A stretch of 64,000 nt of DNA. Source: Adineta ricciae (lineage: Eukaryota > Rotifera > Eurotatoria > Adinetida > Adinetidae). The notes beneath the pieces were generated by a model, which worked only from the letters and a program-made list of their open reading frames with translations, was not told the origin of the DNA and did not search any database. The stretch lies in the NCBI GenBank assembly GCA_905250025.1, contig CAJNOJ010000096.1, positions 124,001 to 188,000 of the forward strand. The letters are read 5' to 3'. The translations under genes were made by a program, and so were the position numbers. This document shows positions 35,076 to 47,224 of the stretch, one piece after another (the first letter of the stretch is position 1; every line of letters starts with the position of its first letter).

Positions 35076-35342
35076 TTATTCTGATTCTTTCTTTCTTTTA
35101 TTTCTTATATAGTTTTCTAAATCATCAAGCATTATTTCCTTTTCACGTTTCTGTATTGCGGATTTACCAAATAAACAAAACAATAATCCACCAGTTAGCC
35201 ACAACAAACCATAACGAGTGTTCGCATTCTTTACAATACGTTTGAATAATGACAGCCATGCTGTTTGAGTTGGTCTATCTGGATGAACAACTTTCGGTTG
35301 ATGTTCGTTGATAATCGGCGGCGGATGACTTCTCATCGTCAT
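35076..35342 (-). CDS. Small single-pass membrane protein, unrecognised
   Basis: An uninterrupted frame of 88 residues, MTMRSHPPPIINEHQP at the start, one hydrophobic segment (YGLLWLTGGLLFCLFG, about residues 44-59) and a strongly charged C-terminal helix ending RNKRKKESE. A short amphipathic helix (SLFKRIVKNANTRYG) precedes the membrane segment. The layout recalls tail-oriented mitochondrial or ER microproteins, but I do not recognise the family. TTTTCTAG lies about 14 bases upstream of the ATG. It sits 85 bases upstream of NLE1 and 135 bases after the PIGBOS1-like gene on the same strand, so co-transcription is likely. Confidence 0.6.
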   Translation of the reverse strand: MTMRSHPPPIINEHQPKVVHPDRPTQTAWLSLFKRIVKNANTRYGLLWLTGGLLFCLFGKSAIQKREKEIMLDDLENYIRNKRKKESE

Positions 35343-35477
35343 TTAGAGTATTTATCTAGAAAACTAACAAACTATTAAACAAGAGAACAAATCATTTCGT
35401 CGCTTGCAGATTTTTTTCTAAAAGAAAACAATATTGAGAACTTCGAAGTTTTCATACACGCGGTAAAAGCCACCGAA

Positions 35478-35687
35478 CTACAAACTACCTTGTTCCATTT
35501 CTGCCTTTCGTCGTGCTTGAATCTCTTTTAATGCTTCGCGTCTTTCAATCTCGTCTTTGGCTTGTTGAAGGCCGGGCTTGAATGTGTAAATACCAGCTAG
35601 GACACCAACAACACAAGCAACGGTGAAATCAAACCATGACATGCGTTTCCGAAAGCCAATATTTGGAATACGAAATCTAAAAGCCAT
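35478..35687 (-). CDS. PIGBOS1-like mitochondrial outer-membrane microprotein
   Basis: 69 residues beginning MAFRFRIPNIGFRKRM. The start was set at 35687 because GATTTCAG lies 4 bases upstream; the longer frame to 35777 runs into the 3' end of USB1. The core FDFTVACVVGVLAGIYTFKPG resembles human PIGBOS1 (FAQLLFATVLGIAGGVYIFQP) with one membrane helix containing small-residue spacing, a short FxP motif and a charged Lys/Glu-rich helical tail. Known role of PIGBOS1: a mitochondrial outer-membrane microprotein that contacts CLCC1 of the ER and tunes the unfolded protein response. The match is short, so other mitochondrial microproteins with a GxxxGxYxFxP helix are alternatives. Confidence 0.55.
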   Translation of the reverse strand: MAFRFRIPNIGFRKRMSWFDFTVACVVGVLAGIYTFKPGLQQAKDEIERREALKEIQARRKAEMEQGSL

Positions 35688-35728
35688 TCTATCTGAAATC
35701 AAAACAATCATCGAAGTCTTTCTCTCTT

Positions 35729-36648
35729 TCATGAAGATTTCGTCAAATGATAAACACGTTTGCCTGCTTTCAAACAAATATCATCAATAGGTATCATCAT
35801 GGAACTCGGTTGACATTGATATTGTTTAAAAATCGACTAAAACAACATGATGAGTGTGTCGGATTCGATAAATATCACTTTACCTGACATTTTTCCTGCC
35901 AATCTAACGGTAGCTTTTCTTGCCGATTATTAGCGGTTGAATATGCGAAACTGACGTGAAAACATGGGTTCTGAAGGAAAAACAAAGTATATATCGAAAG
36001 ACAGATAAGGACAATTTACTTTGTAATAACAAGGATATCGATGTTCTTTGAGTATCTTATCAACAATTTCAACTAGTCGAGAAATTTGCCGATGCTGATC
36101 AACTGTAAATACTAAAAACGAGCTACAATGAAGATATTACACTTTCTCTGTTAATATTTCTGATCATATTTACGTGGAACTATCCTCGTTGTTTAATATC
36201 GTGACATTCTCGATGTGTGTCGCGAATCTATTCATACAATAAAACTTAGATTCTCGATTTCTGTAATAGTCATACCTGTTCATTGACGTTGTCAGTTCAT
36301 CTTGAAGACTTTTTCGAATCGACTCAATGTGAAGAAAACGAATAGGAAATGTTTTCGATAAGCTTAAATGCAACTCTCCCAAACGCTTCCATATCTCCTG
36401 TTTTTCATTGAAAATCTCCAATAAATCATCAATCATCGTATCCATATGTGATGAACAATCGACTACAAATACAAAATAAGTTTCCGGTGAATTTCGTAAA
36501 TCACTCAAATTTTACCAAACGCATAAATTGACAATGCCCAATTGCCTTCTTCGTGTGGAAATAATCTTACTCGGTCGTTTTTACTCTCATCCGTCGATGC
36601 ACGTTCTTCATTGTCCGATTCCGATGAACTGTACAAAACAAGACTCAT
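35729..36648 (-). CDS. USB1: USB1, U6 snRNA 3'-5' phosphodiesterase
   Basis: Several exons from ATG 36648 (MSLVLYSSSESDNEE) to TGA 35729. The N-terminus is Ser/Asp-rich as in human USB1 and continues RVRLFPHEEGNWALSIYA. The 2H phosphodiesterase fold shows both catalytic tetrapeptides, LHLSLSKTFPIR (human FHLSLSRTVVLR) and CFHVSFAYS (human SFHLSLAWC), with FLVFTVDQHRQISRLVEIVD and a C-terminal DICLKAGKRVYHLT strand. Known role: trimming the oligouridine tail of U6 snRNA and leaving a 2',3'-cyclic phosphate that protects it. The ATG lies 1 base after TTTTTCTTAG. The PIGBOS1-like start is only 41 bases after the USB1 stop, and cullin-1 diverges 181 bases away. Confidence 0.9.
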
Positions 36649-36829
36649 CCTAAGAAAAATAAAAACTCTTCTGCTGACTTTTCTTGTAGAGAAAGTCTGA
36701 TTGGTCGTCGGTCGACCAATAGGATGATTTTGTTTCGTCCTCTATAGTGTCTCTTAACCATAGAGAGTAGAGAATGAAAAGAAAAAATCTATACCAGCTG
36801 ATTACTTTTTTATATATTTTTTCATTCAA
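36649..36829. promoter_or_regulatory. Candidate bidirectional promoter between USB1 and cullin-1
   Basis: 181 bases separate two divergent start codons, so promoter elements and leaders of both genes must lie here or, for USB1, in an upstream leader. A TATATATTTTTT stretch lies about 15 bases before the cullin ATG. No defined motif was confirmed. Confidence 0.4.
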
Positions 36830-40036
<3,207 letters not shown>

Positions 40037-40528
40037 CTCGATAATCCACCTACACAAATCTTTTTCGTTGTTGTTATTGTTTATTCAGTATGTGTGTGCG
40101 TGTGTGCATCTTTTCTTTTTCTGTATAGTTTACATAATCTTTGCACAAACAAGAATAATACAAAGAGATATCATCTTCATCGGCAGTTGAATATTGTCGC
40201 ATAGATATATTATTCTAGGCTCAACTTTCTATGTTGTATAAAATGATGTGCTATTTCTTTTTGTGGATTGTCACATTTTACTTCTTTTTTTGCCTTTTTC
40301 TGCTGTCCTACGACACTTAACTCATATTAAAATTAATCTGAATTATTCTGTTAAGAATCGAGCTTCTTACACTATGAATTGAATCGATGTGGGAAAGAAC
40401 TTTTTCATTGGCTGCTTTCAGACAAATAACCTCATGTGTTGTTTGCAATCTTGAGAATGGATGGAAAAAACCAACGGTAAATATATAAATATATTTGTTC
40501 TTTGACTCAATCTTTCATACGAGAAAAG
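40037..40528. other. Intergenic between cullin-1 and the RBR ligase
   Basis: 492 bases. A GT-rich simple tract lies at about 40089-40107. A sequence near 40460-40480 could be a leader exon with a GTAAAT donor, but its phase does not fit the RBR frame, so it is not annotated as coding. Confidence 0.5.
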
Positions 40529-41392
40529 ATGCAGTGCGGATATTGTGAATCAAAGATTACGTCCGATAATTTTGCAGTAATTAATAAAAAGCGTTATTGT
40601 TTATCTTGTCTTACGAAGAATCCATCATTATTTGCGGTTGACAATCAAAATGCGTCAAGTGAATCAACCAAACAGTGTCAAGTATGTTTTGATGAAAAAT
40701 CTCAGGAAGAATTTAAAAAAATCTACAGTCACCGGTGTTCCCATGTTGAACGTCGAATTTGTGATTCTTGTCTCTATCAACATGTTAAACAAGAATTTGG
40801 AAAAATGTGTACGGACAGTGCGCGATGTCCTGAATTGAACTGTCGCATTAATTTCAGTGCGAAAACAATACAAAGGATCCTATCGGACAAGAATGACAAA
40901 GCTCTGTTGGAAAAATACGAACGTTTTATTCTTCATCGACAATTGGAAATGATGCCGGAATTCATCTGGTGCGCACATGGATGTGGAATGGGTCAGTTGA
41001 ATGATGGTGGAGATGAAAACAACATTGTCAGATGTGCCAAATGCCGCCAACAAACGTGTTTCACACATAAATCAGTATGGCATACGGATATGACCTGCGC
41101 AGAGTAGGTTTTGTTGAGTGTTGTGCTAAATCAACATTCTTTTTATTTTAGATACGATGCTGTTTGTAATTCCGAACAACGAGCCTCACAATCGTGGATT
41201 TCACAAAACTGTAAGAAATGTCCTAAATGTTCCGCACGAATCGAAAAGGCGTCAGGATGTGATCATATGACATGTGGTAAATGTCGGTATGAATTTTGTT
41301 GGTCATGCTTAGCTGACTACAACGCTATTCGACGCGATGGTAACCATCGACATGATTCTGGTTGTAAACATTATGCTCCTTATTCTAATTGA
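40529..41392 (+). CDS. RBR (RING-IBR-RING) E3 ubiquitin ligase
   Basis: Two exons, with an intron of about 45 bases near 41108-41152. The ATG at 40529 was chosen because the longer frame begins with TTG. An N-terminal zinc-finger-like CGYCESKI...YCLSCL is followed by RING1 (CQVCFDEK ... HRCSHVERRICDSC), an IBR (IWCAHGCGMGQL ... RCAKCRQQTCFTH) and RING2 (CPKCSARIEKASGCDHMTCG, then CRYEFCWSC). In RBR ligases the Cys in GCDHM is the catalytic residue that accepts ubiquitin from the E2. The protein is about 270 residues, short for the group, and ends soon after RING2 with no extra C-terminal domain, similar to compact ARI/RNF-type RBRs often expanded in rotifers (inference). The specific subfamily is not assignable. 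Confidence 0.88.
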
Positions 41393-41396
41393 AATG

Positions 41397-41402
41397 AATA
41401 AA
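41397..41402 (+). terminator. Polyadenylation signal of the RBR ligase gene
   Basis: AATAAA begins 4 bases after the stop codon, giving a very short 3' UTR. Confidence 0.5.
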
Positions 41403-41532
41403 TACCTATTTCTTATCTATTGTGTCTTATCAGCAACCAGGGGGGAAAGAAAGGATGGTTTGGTAGTGTCAGTGATAGAATTATAGAGTTGAGAGTAAGA
41501 CATCTATTGTTGTTTTGCGAAATTTATTCAAT

Positions 41533-43755
41533 ATGGTTAGTGCTCGATCATTTGTGACGCTTAGTACGGTTTGTTTTTATTTAACATGGTTGTCAATGGT
41601 AGGTTCCCATACAGATGTTCATTCGACGTCTACCCGACGAACATGGAATCAAGCCATTGTCATGGCTAAATCGTTTGTCCAACACTTAAATTTAACAGAA
41701 AAATGTGCGATGACAGCCGGCATTAAAGGTCGATGCGCTGGCAATGTCTTGCCTATACCACGTCTGAATTTCACCGGTATGTGCTTTCAAGATTCGCCAT
41801 CTGGTGTTGGCGATGGAATTCTCTATGCAACAGCGTTTGTGCCCGGTATACAAATCGCAGCTACCTGGGATCGGGATTTATTTTACAAGCGTGCCGTGGC
41901 CATTGGTAGAGAATTTCAAGGAAAAGGTATCAATTTTGCGTTGGGTCCCATGATGAATATCGACCGTAATGCGCGACACGGTCGAAATTGGGAAGGATTC
42001 GGTGCTGATCCCTATCTGTCAGGAGAAAATGCTTTTCTGTACGTACAAGGTCTTCAAGATCAAGGAGTAGTTGCAACCGCCAAACATTATATTTGTAATG
42101 AGCAAGAAACAAATCGTATTTATGCCACACAAAATTTGACTTATATACGTAGCTATTCGGCTAATCTCGATGATAAAACTATGCATGAGATTTATCTTTG
42201 GCCATTTGCGGCCAGTGTCGCAGCTGGTGTTGGCTCTGTCATGTGTTCATACAACGAAGTCAACAACACACCCGCTTGTCAAAACGATAAAACTCTGAAT
42301 CAACTCCTTAAAGGAGAACTCGGATATTTAGGAAATGTCATGTCGGACTGGGGCGCAACCAAAACCGGTGTTCAATCAGCGTTAGGAGGTCTAGATATCG
42401 ATATGCCCGGCTCTGATGGACTGATGGGAATATCACTTGTTGAAGAAGTTCGAAAAGGAAAAATATCAGAATCACGAATCGATGATATGATTGTTCGACT
42501 GCTGTCACCTTACTATCTCCTTGGACAGGATCAAGAATATCCGACAGTTGATTTAGATCGAGACGTGCTTGAAAATCACTATCAGGTTAATCGCGAGATC
42601 AGTACAGCCGGTATTATTTTACTTAAAAATACGAATAATGTTTTGCCGTTTAATGTTTCTGCGGATAAGCACTTTTTCGTTTACGGTGAAGCGGCAACTC
42701 AATCCAGACATGGGTTTGTTGGTGCAGGTGAATTGCAACATGGTGGCGCAACTTACCAAGGTGGAGGTTCTGGTTATGTTGAACCAACATATGCTATCGA
42801 TCCTCTTACTTCTTTATTATTGAAAAGTCGGGATGCACATCTTCAAATTCGATATATTACTGACCAATCTGATTATCTTCTGATCGAAAGTTCGTTCCGA
42901 TACCATGGTTTTCATCAAGCAAAATGTCTTGTTTTTATAAGTGCTTTCTCTTCCGAAGGGTTCGATAGATTAGATCTTCTCCCTGCAAACGATGGCAATC
43001 TACTGGTGAGAACAGTTGCGTCTCATTGCGCAAACACAATCGTTGTCGTCAACAGTGTGTCACAATTGAATCTCGAAGCATGGATTGATCATCCTAACGT
43101 GACAGGTGTGATTTGGTCAGGCATGCCTGCGTCCGAATATGGACCAGCTATAGTCGATGTTCTGTTCGGTGATTACAATCCAGGTGGCAAACTGGTATTT
43201 ACATTAGCAAAGAAAGCCTCAGACTATGGTACAGATATCACACTATCATTTGAATCCAACTATGTTGAAGGTGTCTTCTTGGATTATCGTCATTTCGATA
43301 AAAACAATATCACACCACGATATTATTTCGGTTATGGTCTTTCTTATACGACGTTCTCGTTTTCAAAGCTTGTTATTTCGAAAACTACGGTAGATCAACA
43401 ACGACGAATACGATCCTACGCCAATCAGGGCACATCGATGCTCTTTGAACCTGTCTATCAAATAACATTTACTATCACTAATGTAGGCAAAGTCTACGGT
43501 TCTGAAGTACCTCAGCTTTACCTCGGCTTTCCTACTGAAGCAGCAGAACCACCTAAAATACTCCGAGGTTTCCAAAGAGTATATTTATCAGCAGGTGAAT
43601 CGAAAACTGTAACGTTGGTGCTATTACAAAAAGACATCTCGTATTGGAATGTTGTTAATCAAAAATGGACAATCGCTTCGGGCAATTATTCAGTTTGGAT
43701 TTCAACATCTGCGAATAGCGTTGACATCAAACTCACAAGTTTCTTTCAAATATAA
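41533..43755 (+). CDS. Glycoside hydrolase family 3 beta-glucosidase, intronless
   Basis: A single frame of 740 residues. ATG 41533 starts a signal peptide (FVTLSTVCFYLTWLSMVGSH). The (beta/alpha)8 domain reads MCFQDSPSGVG, FALGPMMNIDRNARHGRNWE and GVVATAKHYICNEQETNR. The catalytic nucleophile Asp lies in GNVMSDWGATKTGV, as in GH3 (VMSDW). The second domain has AGIILLKNTNNVLPF and GVIWSGMPASEYGPAIVDVL, then NPGGKLVFTLAKK. A C-terminal fibronectin-III-like domain begins at YYFGYGLSYTTFSFSKLVIS. The overall layout is that of fungal/bacterial secreted beta-glucosidases, which hydrolyse cellobiose and other beta-glucosides. Absence of introns and of common animal homologues suggests lateral gain (inference). 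Polyadenylation signal at 43775. Confidence 0.93.
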   Translation: MVSARSFVTLSTVCFYLTWLSMVGSHTDVHSTSTRRTWNQAIVMAKSFVQHLNLTEKCAMTAGIKGRCAGNVLPIPRLNFTGMCFQDSPSGVGDGILYATAFVPGIQIAATWDRDLFYKRAVAIGREFQGKGINFALGPMMNIDRNARHGRNWEGFGADPYLSGENAFLYVQGLQDQGVVATAKHYICNEQETNRIYATQNLTYIRSYSANLDDKTMHEIYLWPFAASVAAGVGSVMCSYNEVNNTPACQNDKTLNQLLKGELGYLGNVMSDWGATKTGVQSALGGLDIDMPGSDGLMGISLVEEVRKGKISESRIDDMIVRLLSPYYLLGQDQEYPTVDLDRDVLENHYQVNREISTAGIILLKNTNNVLPFNVSADKHFFVYGEAATQSRHGFVGAGELQHGGATYQGGGSGYVEPTYAIDPLTSLLLKSRDAHLQIRYITDQSDYLLIESSFRYHGFHQAKCLVFISAFSSEGFDRLDLLPANDGNLLVRTVASHCANTIVVVNSVSQLNLEAWIDHPNVTGVIWSGMPASEYGPAIVDVLFGDYNPGGKLVFTLAKKASDYGTDITLSFESNYVEGVFLDYRHFDKNNITPRYYFGYGLSYTTFSFSKLVISKTTVDQQRRIRSYANQGTSMLFEPVYQITFTITNVGKVYGSEVPQLYLGFPTEAAEPPKILRGFQRVYLSAGESKTVTLVLLQKDISYWNVVNQKWTIASGNYSVWISTSANSVDIKLTSFFQI

Positions 43756-43774
43756 ATGATTATTTTTATTGTGT

Positions 43775-43780
43775 AATAAA
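43775..43780 (+). terminator. Polyadenylation signal of the GH3 gene
   Basis: AATAAA lies 20 bases after the stop, within the 49-base gap to the stop codon of the convergent gene, so both 3' UTRs must overlap on opposite strands. Confidence 0.6.
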
Positions 43781-43804
43781 AGAAAAAAGTAGAAAGTTTG
43801 AAAA

Positions 43805-44431
43805 TCACACTGCACTCATAGACGCTGCTGCCATGAGGTATTGTAAAAGTCCAGATGCAGCATAAATCACTGGACCTATCACTGGATGAGCAGAATATTC
43901 GTTAAAAGGTCCCTCAGTAGAATGTAATTGATCTGAGACTAAGAATGTTACTTTGCATCGACCTTCAGCTGGATGTGGAGTTCTTTTGTCATAACATGGA
44001 AGTATTTGATCAGTGATGACTTGACTTGCTTGAAATATGTTACCTATGAGTTTATCAGATATTTCTGTTCGATGATCCCAAACAATGAGCTTTCCAGCTT
44101 GGTTGATATAACGTGCACTGCCGTCCTTATAGACAGCCAATGTATCTAGACCATTTGCAAATCGTATTTCTACGATTACTCCGAGAAGCTCGTTTGTATC
44201 GATTGGCTGAGCCATACTGTGTAGACGCTGGTAAGCTAATAGACGAAGACGACTTGCGACATGTGGATCTTGCGATAACTTTGTTAACTTTTCTGGATTA
44301 GTCTCATCCGACAGCACCAAGTTCCATGGATCTTCTGACGAACTAGTGTGATTTTTATACAATTCTAATTGATCACAGAAAAGAAGATTGTAAATTTCAT
44401 TGATACTTTCTTGTTGATACGGGCCTGTCAT
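43805..44431 (-). CDS. 208-residue protein of apparently bacterial type, intronless
   Basis: A single frame beginning MTGPYQQESINEIYNLLFCD. Features are a predicted mixed alpha/beta fold with ELLGVIVEIRFANGLDTLAV, SARYINQAGKLIVWDH and KVTFLVSDQLHSTEGPF, and a C-terminal small-residue helix (GPVIYAASGLLQYLMAAASM). There is no signal peptide. From memory this resembles short hypothetical proteins of bacteria with an ARYINQ(S/T)GK motif; no biochemical function is known to me. The ATG directly follows GTGTTTAG, an acceptor-like site, which would make it transcribed like native genes. It converges on the GH3 gene with 49 bases between stops. Confidence 0.7.
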   Translation of the reverse strand: MTGPYQQESINEIYNLLFCDQLELYKNHTSSSEDPWNLVLSDETNPEKLTKLSQDPHVASRLRLLAYQRLHSMAQPIDTNELLGVIVEIRFANGLDTLAVYKDGSARYINQAGKLIVWDHRTEISDKLIGNIFQASQVITDQILPCYDKRTPHPAEGRCKVTFLVSDQLHSTEGPFNEYSAHPVIGPVIYAASGLLQYLMAAASMSAV

Positions 44432-44921
44432 CTAAACACATGAAAATCATTATCGTTATAATCAAACTCGACGTTTTATGATTTTATTACAGTTATTTTA
44501 GATGCAATAATGAATGAAATTGGATTTGTGTGATCTACGGCTGTGTATATAAACGAGAGGAAAAACGGAAGTGATTAATGTCGCAATACAAATGACTCGT
44601 TTGTTTACCGAAATAGAAGTATCTATTCATTCTAACAATAAACAAACACGCATCATATCCACGAAGGCCGAGATTAATGCGACATTATGAAGCAAAAAGC
44701 AACAGAGATAAAAAGGAGAAAATCTATATTCTGTAATGATTACCGTGATTGTCACCAATTTATTCTTCATAAATATTCAGATATTGAAAAAAATATATAA
44801 AAAACAACAACAAACGAAGAATAGTAACATTTGTAAAACTGTACACATAAATAGAAATTGTTAACAAAATCTAAAAGATCGACTGTACATTCTTTAATCA
44901 TGCTGCACATGCGATCCTATA
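44432..44921. other. Intergenic upstream of the 208-residue gene
   Basis: 490 AT-rich bases between two minus-strand genes. No coding or structured element was recognised. Confidence 0.5.
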
Positions 44922-46420
44922 TCAATTGAATTTAGGAGTACAACAGCAATAAAATGTTTCGCTGCGATTATTGCAAGGTGTCGTACTATCAGCAGGACCA
45001 ATGGAAAACTGACCGATATAAGTAGTAGGATCGCCATAGGAAGTAACACAATCACCACTGGGTGGATTTGCACGAACATTGCAGTCGTATGTACCACCAT
45101 TCAGAGTGTTGGATATCGCCATAGCAGGATGACGACCGTATGAACCCGAACAGAAAGCGGCACAACTTTTCGTATCGGTACCAGTCAACAAACTACCTTG
45201 GTAAGTATAAGTATATACAAGAGTGAAGTGGCATGCACTGCATGTTGGTGGCGACTCAATCGTCGTCGTCATTGGGGTAGTAGGAATAGTAGTAGAAGTA
45301 GTAGTAGTGATAATACTAGTTTGTGTTGCTGCAACACGCGTTTCGGAGGACGATGTGTCTACTGCAGTGGTATATTGAGTGTATTGATTAGTTGTAGTAT
45401 TAGGAGAATGAGTGAAAGTTACTACCGTGTTAGTAACTATCGGGCCTAGAGCTAAATATGAGAAAAGCTAATGAAACCTAATAAAGTATATATCGTGCAC
45501 TCACTCGAAACTGGATCAAATGAACAAAATTCATTATTAATATTTTGTACTTCGCTGTTGCTCAGATACATTATCAAATCTGGATGCTGCCGAGGTTTTC
45601 GAATGATATCTTTAACTACATGAATAAAATGATCTCGTTTGCTACCAGTATTATAATATTTTGGTATATTGACTACGAATCGAACATGCAATTGATAGCC
45701 ATTTAACGTTGGGATTTGTTCACAAGGTATTAATCTGAACAGTCTAAATATAAGATGACTCTCTTAATTCAAAGCAATTATCATTCTAACTTTATTTCTC
45801 AAAATTGATCATGTGAATGTCGTAGAAATTACATTGTATTTACCTTTTTCTCCGAACCGTGTTCAATATTCTTGTAGTGTTACTAAATTGAACGGAGCTA
45901 ATCGAAGAAATGTAACCTTCTAGACCATATGCTTTCTCTAACTAAAAAGAAACAAGTAAAGAGCAACTAGTACCCTTTCTACTCAATGGCGTTTATATAC
46001 CTGTGAAATCATCATACTCTCGTTTACAGTCTTCGCCGTATTCATGATGCTGTAGTTTGTTCCATAAGTCACTGAAAAAGTGTATTGAACTAAAGAAGAC
46101 ACTAATTAGAAATGATAAACAAAAGTGTGTAAATTACATAGTTGGTCATTGACTGCAACGGATCTATCTGATAGATAAACAGGGGTCAATGAGATGGCAA
46201 TCATCATTAGTATAATTCCCACAACCAACAAACAATAGATGCATGACCATACACGATCCAATCGACGTCTAAAAAAAGGTATTCGTCATCAAAGTTGTCT
46301 AACCAGGCAAGAAAATGAAAGATTTGGAGATTTTAAAACCGAACATCTTCACTATTTTTATCAAGATACATACTTGTCACTGATTCTATTACTGTTCGCC
46401 TCATGGTTGACAAGAGCCAT
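44922..46420 (-). CDS. Mucin-like type II membrane protein with SEA-like domain
   Basis: Exon 1 encodes MALVNHEANSNRISD and splices to KRRLDRVWSCIYCLLVVGII, a signal-anchor segment. The next exons give an ectodomain (TKTVNESMMISQ, LEKAYGLEGYISSISSVQFS, HVRFVVNIPKYYN) with the size and strand pattern of a SEA domain. A Thr/Ser-rich stalk (VTFTHSPNTTTNQYTQYTTA onward) follows, then a cysteine-rich C-terminus (PPTCSACHFTL, KSCAAFCSGSYG, ETFYCCCTPKFN) that resembles a compact WSC-type module. The topology would be cytosolic N-terminus with a glycosylated extracellular stalk. No orthologue was recognised; exon joins near 45700-46080 were partly inferred. A role at the surface, for example adhesion or protection, is a guess from architecture. 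Confidence 0.6.
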
Positions 46421-47224
46421 GAATCTTTAGATATCCGTCTTTAGTCTCAAGAGAATGATACAATCATATACTTTAGTACAAATCTGTATTCTACTCTGAA
46501 ATTTACCGATTTTATACCAAAGTGTTGACTATTAAACTGATTTCATCTTGATATGCGTATGTCATATTGTTATTAATAAAACATTAACATGTGACTTGGT
46601 TTGTGATACCTTGCTAAACAGTCATGCAATCTGACGTATCTATATGTGATTCTTGCACATCTGAGTGACTTATTACTGTAATTAAAAAGCAATCAAACTC
46701 AGCCACATCGATAAGCATTCCTAGTTTAAATAAGTATTTGATGTGAGGTTTGAAAAATCTATGTGTCAGTGTATTTCATCTAGGTAATACCTCGGATGTC
46801 ATAATTATCGAGCAGGGAACATATTATGTTGCATGAATTGCCTTTTTTTCCATGTAACATCAATTAAATGAATGAGTTGGATTTAATTAGAATATTGAAT
46901 CTTGAAGGTAAAAGAGTTTACTAAAGTTATAGACTCTGTTTTTGCCATTTTGATCGATTTTATTCGAATAAAATTGCTGACACACTGTTTGTTTTTCGAT
47001 GTTGTTATTACATTTCATAAGGTGCATGTATTAATTAAGCACCTAATTAAATATACCTGAAAGAATGATTATATAAGCAATACTTATGTACCATATGTGT
47101 TAATTATATTTTGATTAATATGAACTTGTTCGAAATAAAACTGATCTACTCATTCAACCCAAAACAGACTGTCGGAAAAAAGAAATGAATTGAAAGAACT
47201 ATGCTAATTTTATTTCTTACAAGA
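46421..47224. other. AT-rich intergenic stretch
   Basis: 804 bases with no supported frame; the minus frame at 47146-47553 is a shadow of the ADP-ribosyltransferase gene. It holds the 3' end of that gene and the promoter of the mucin-like gene. Confidence 0.5.
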
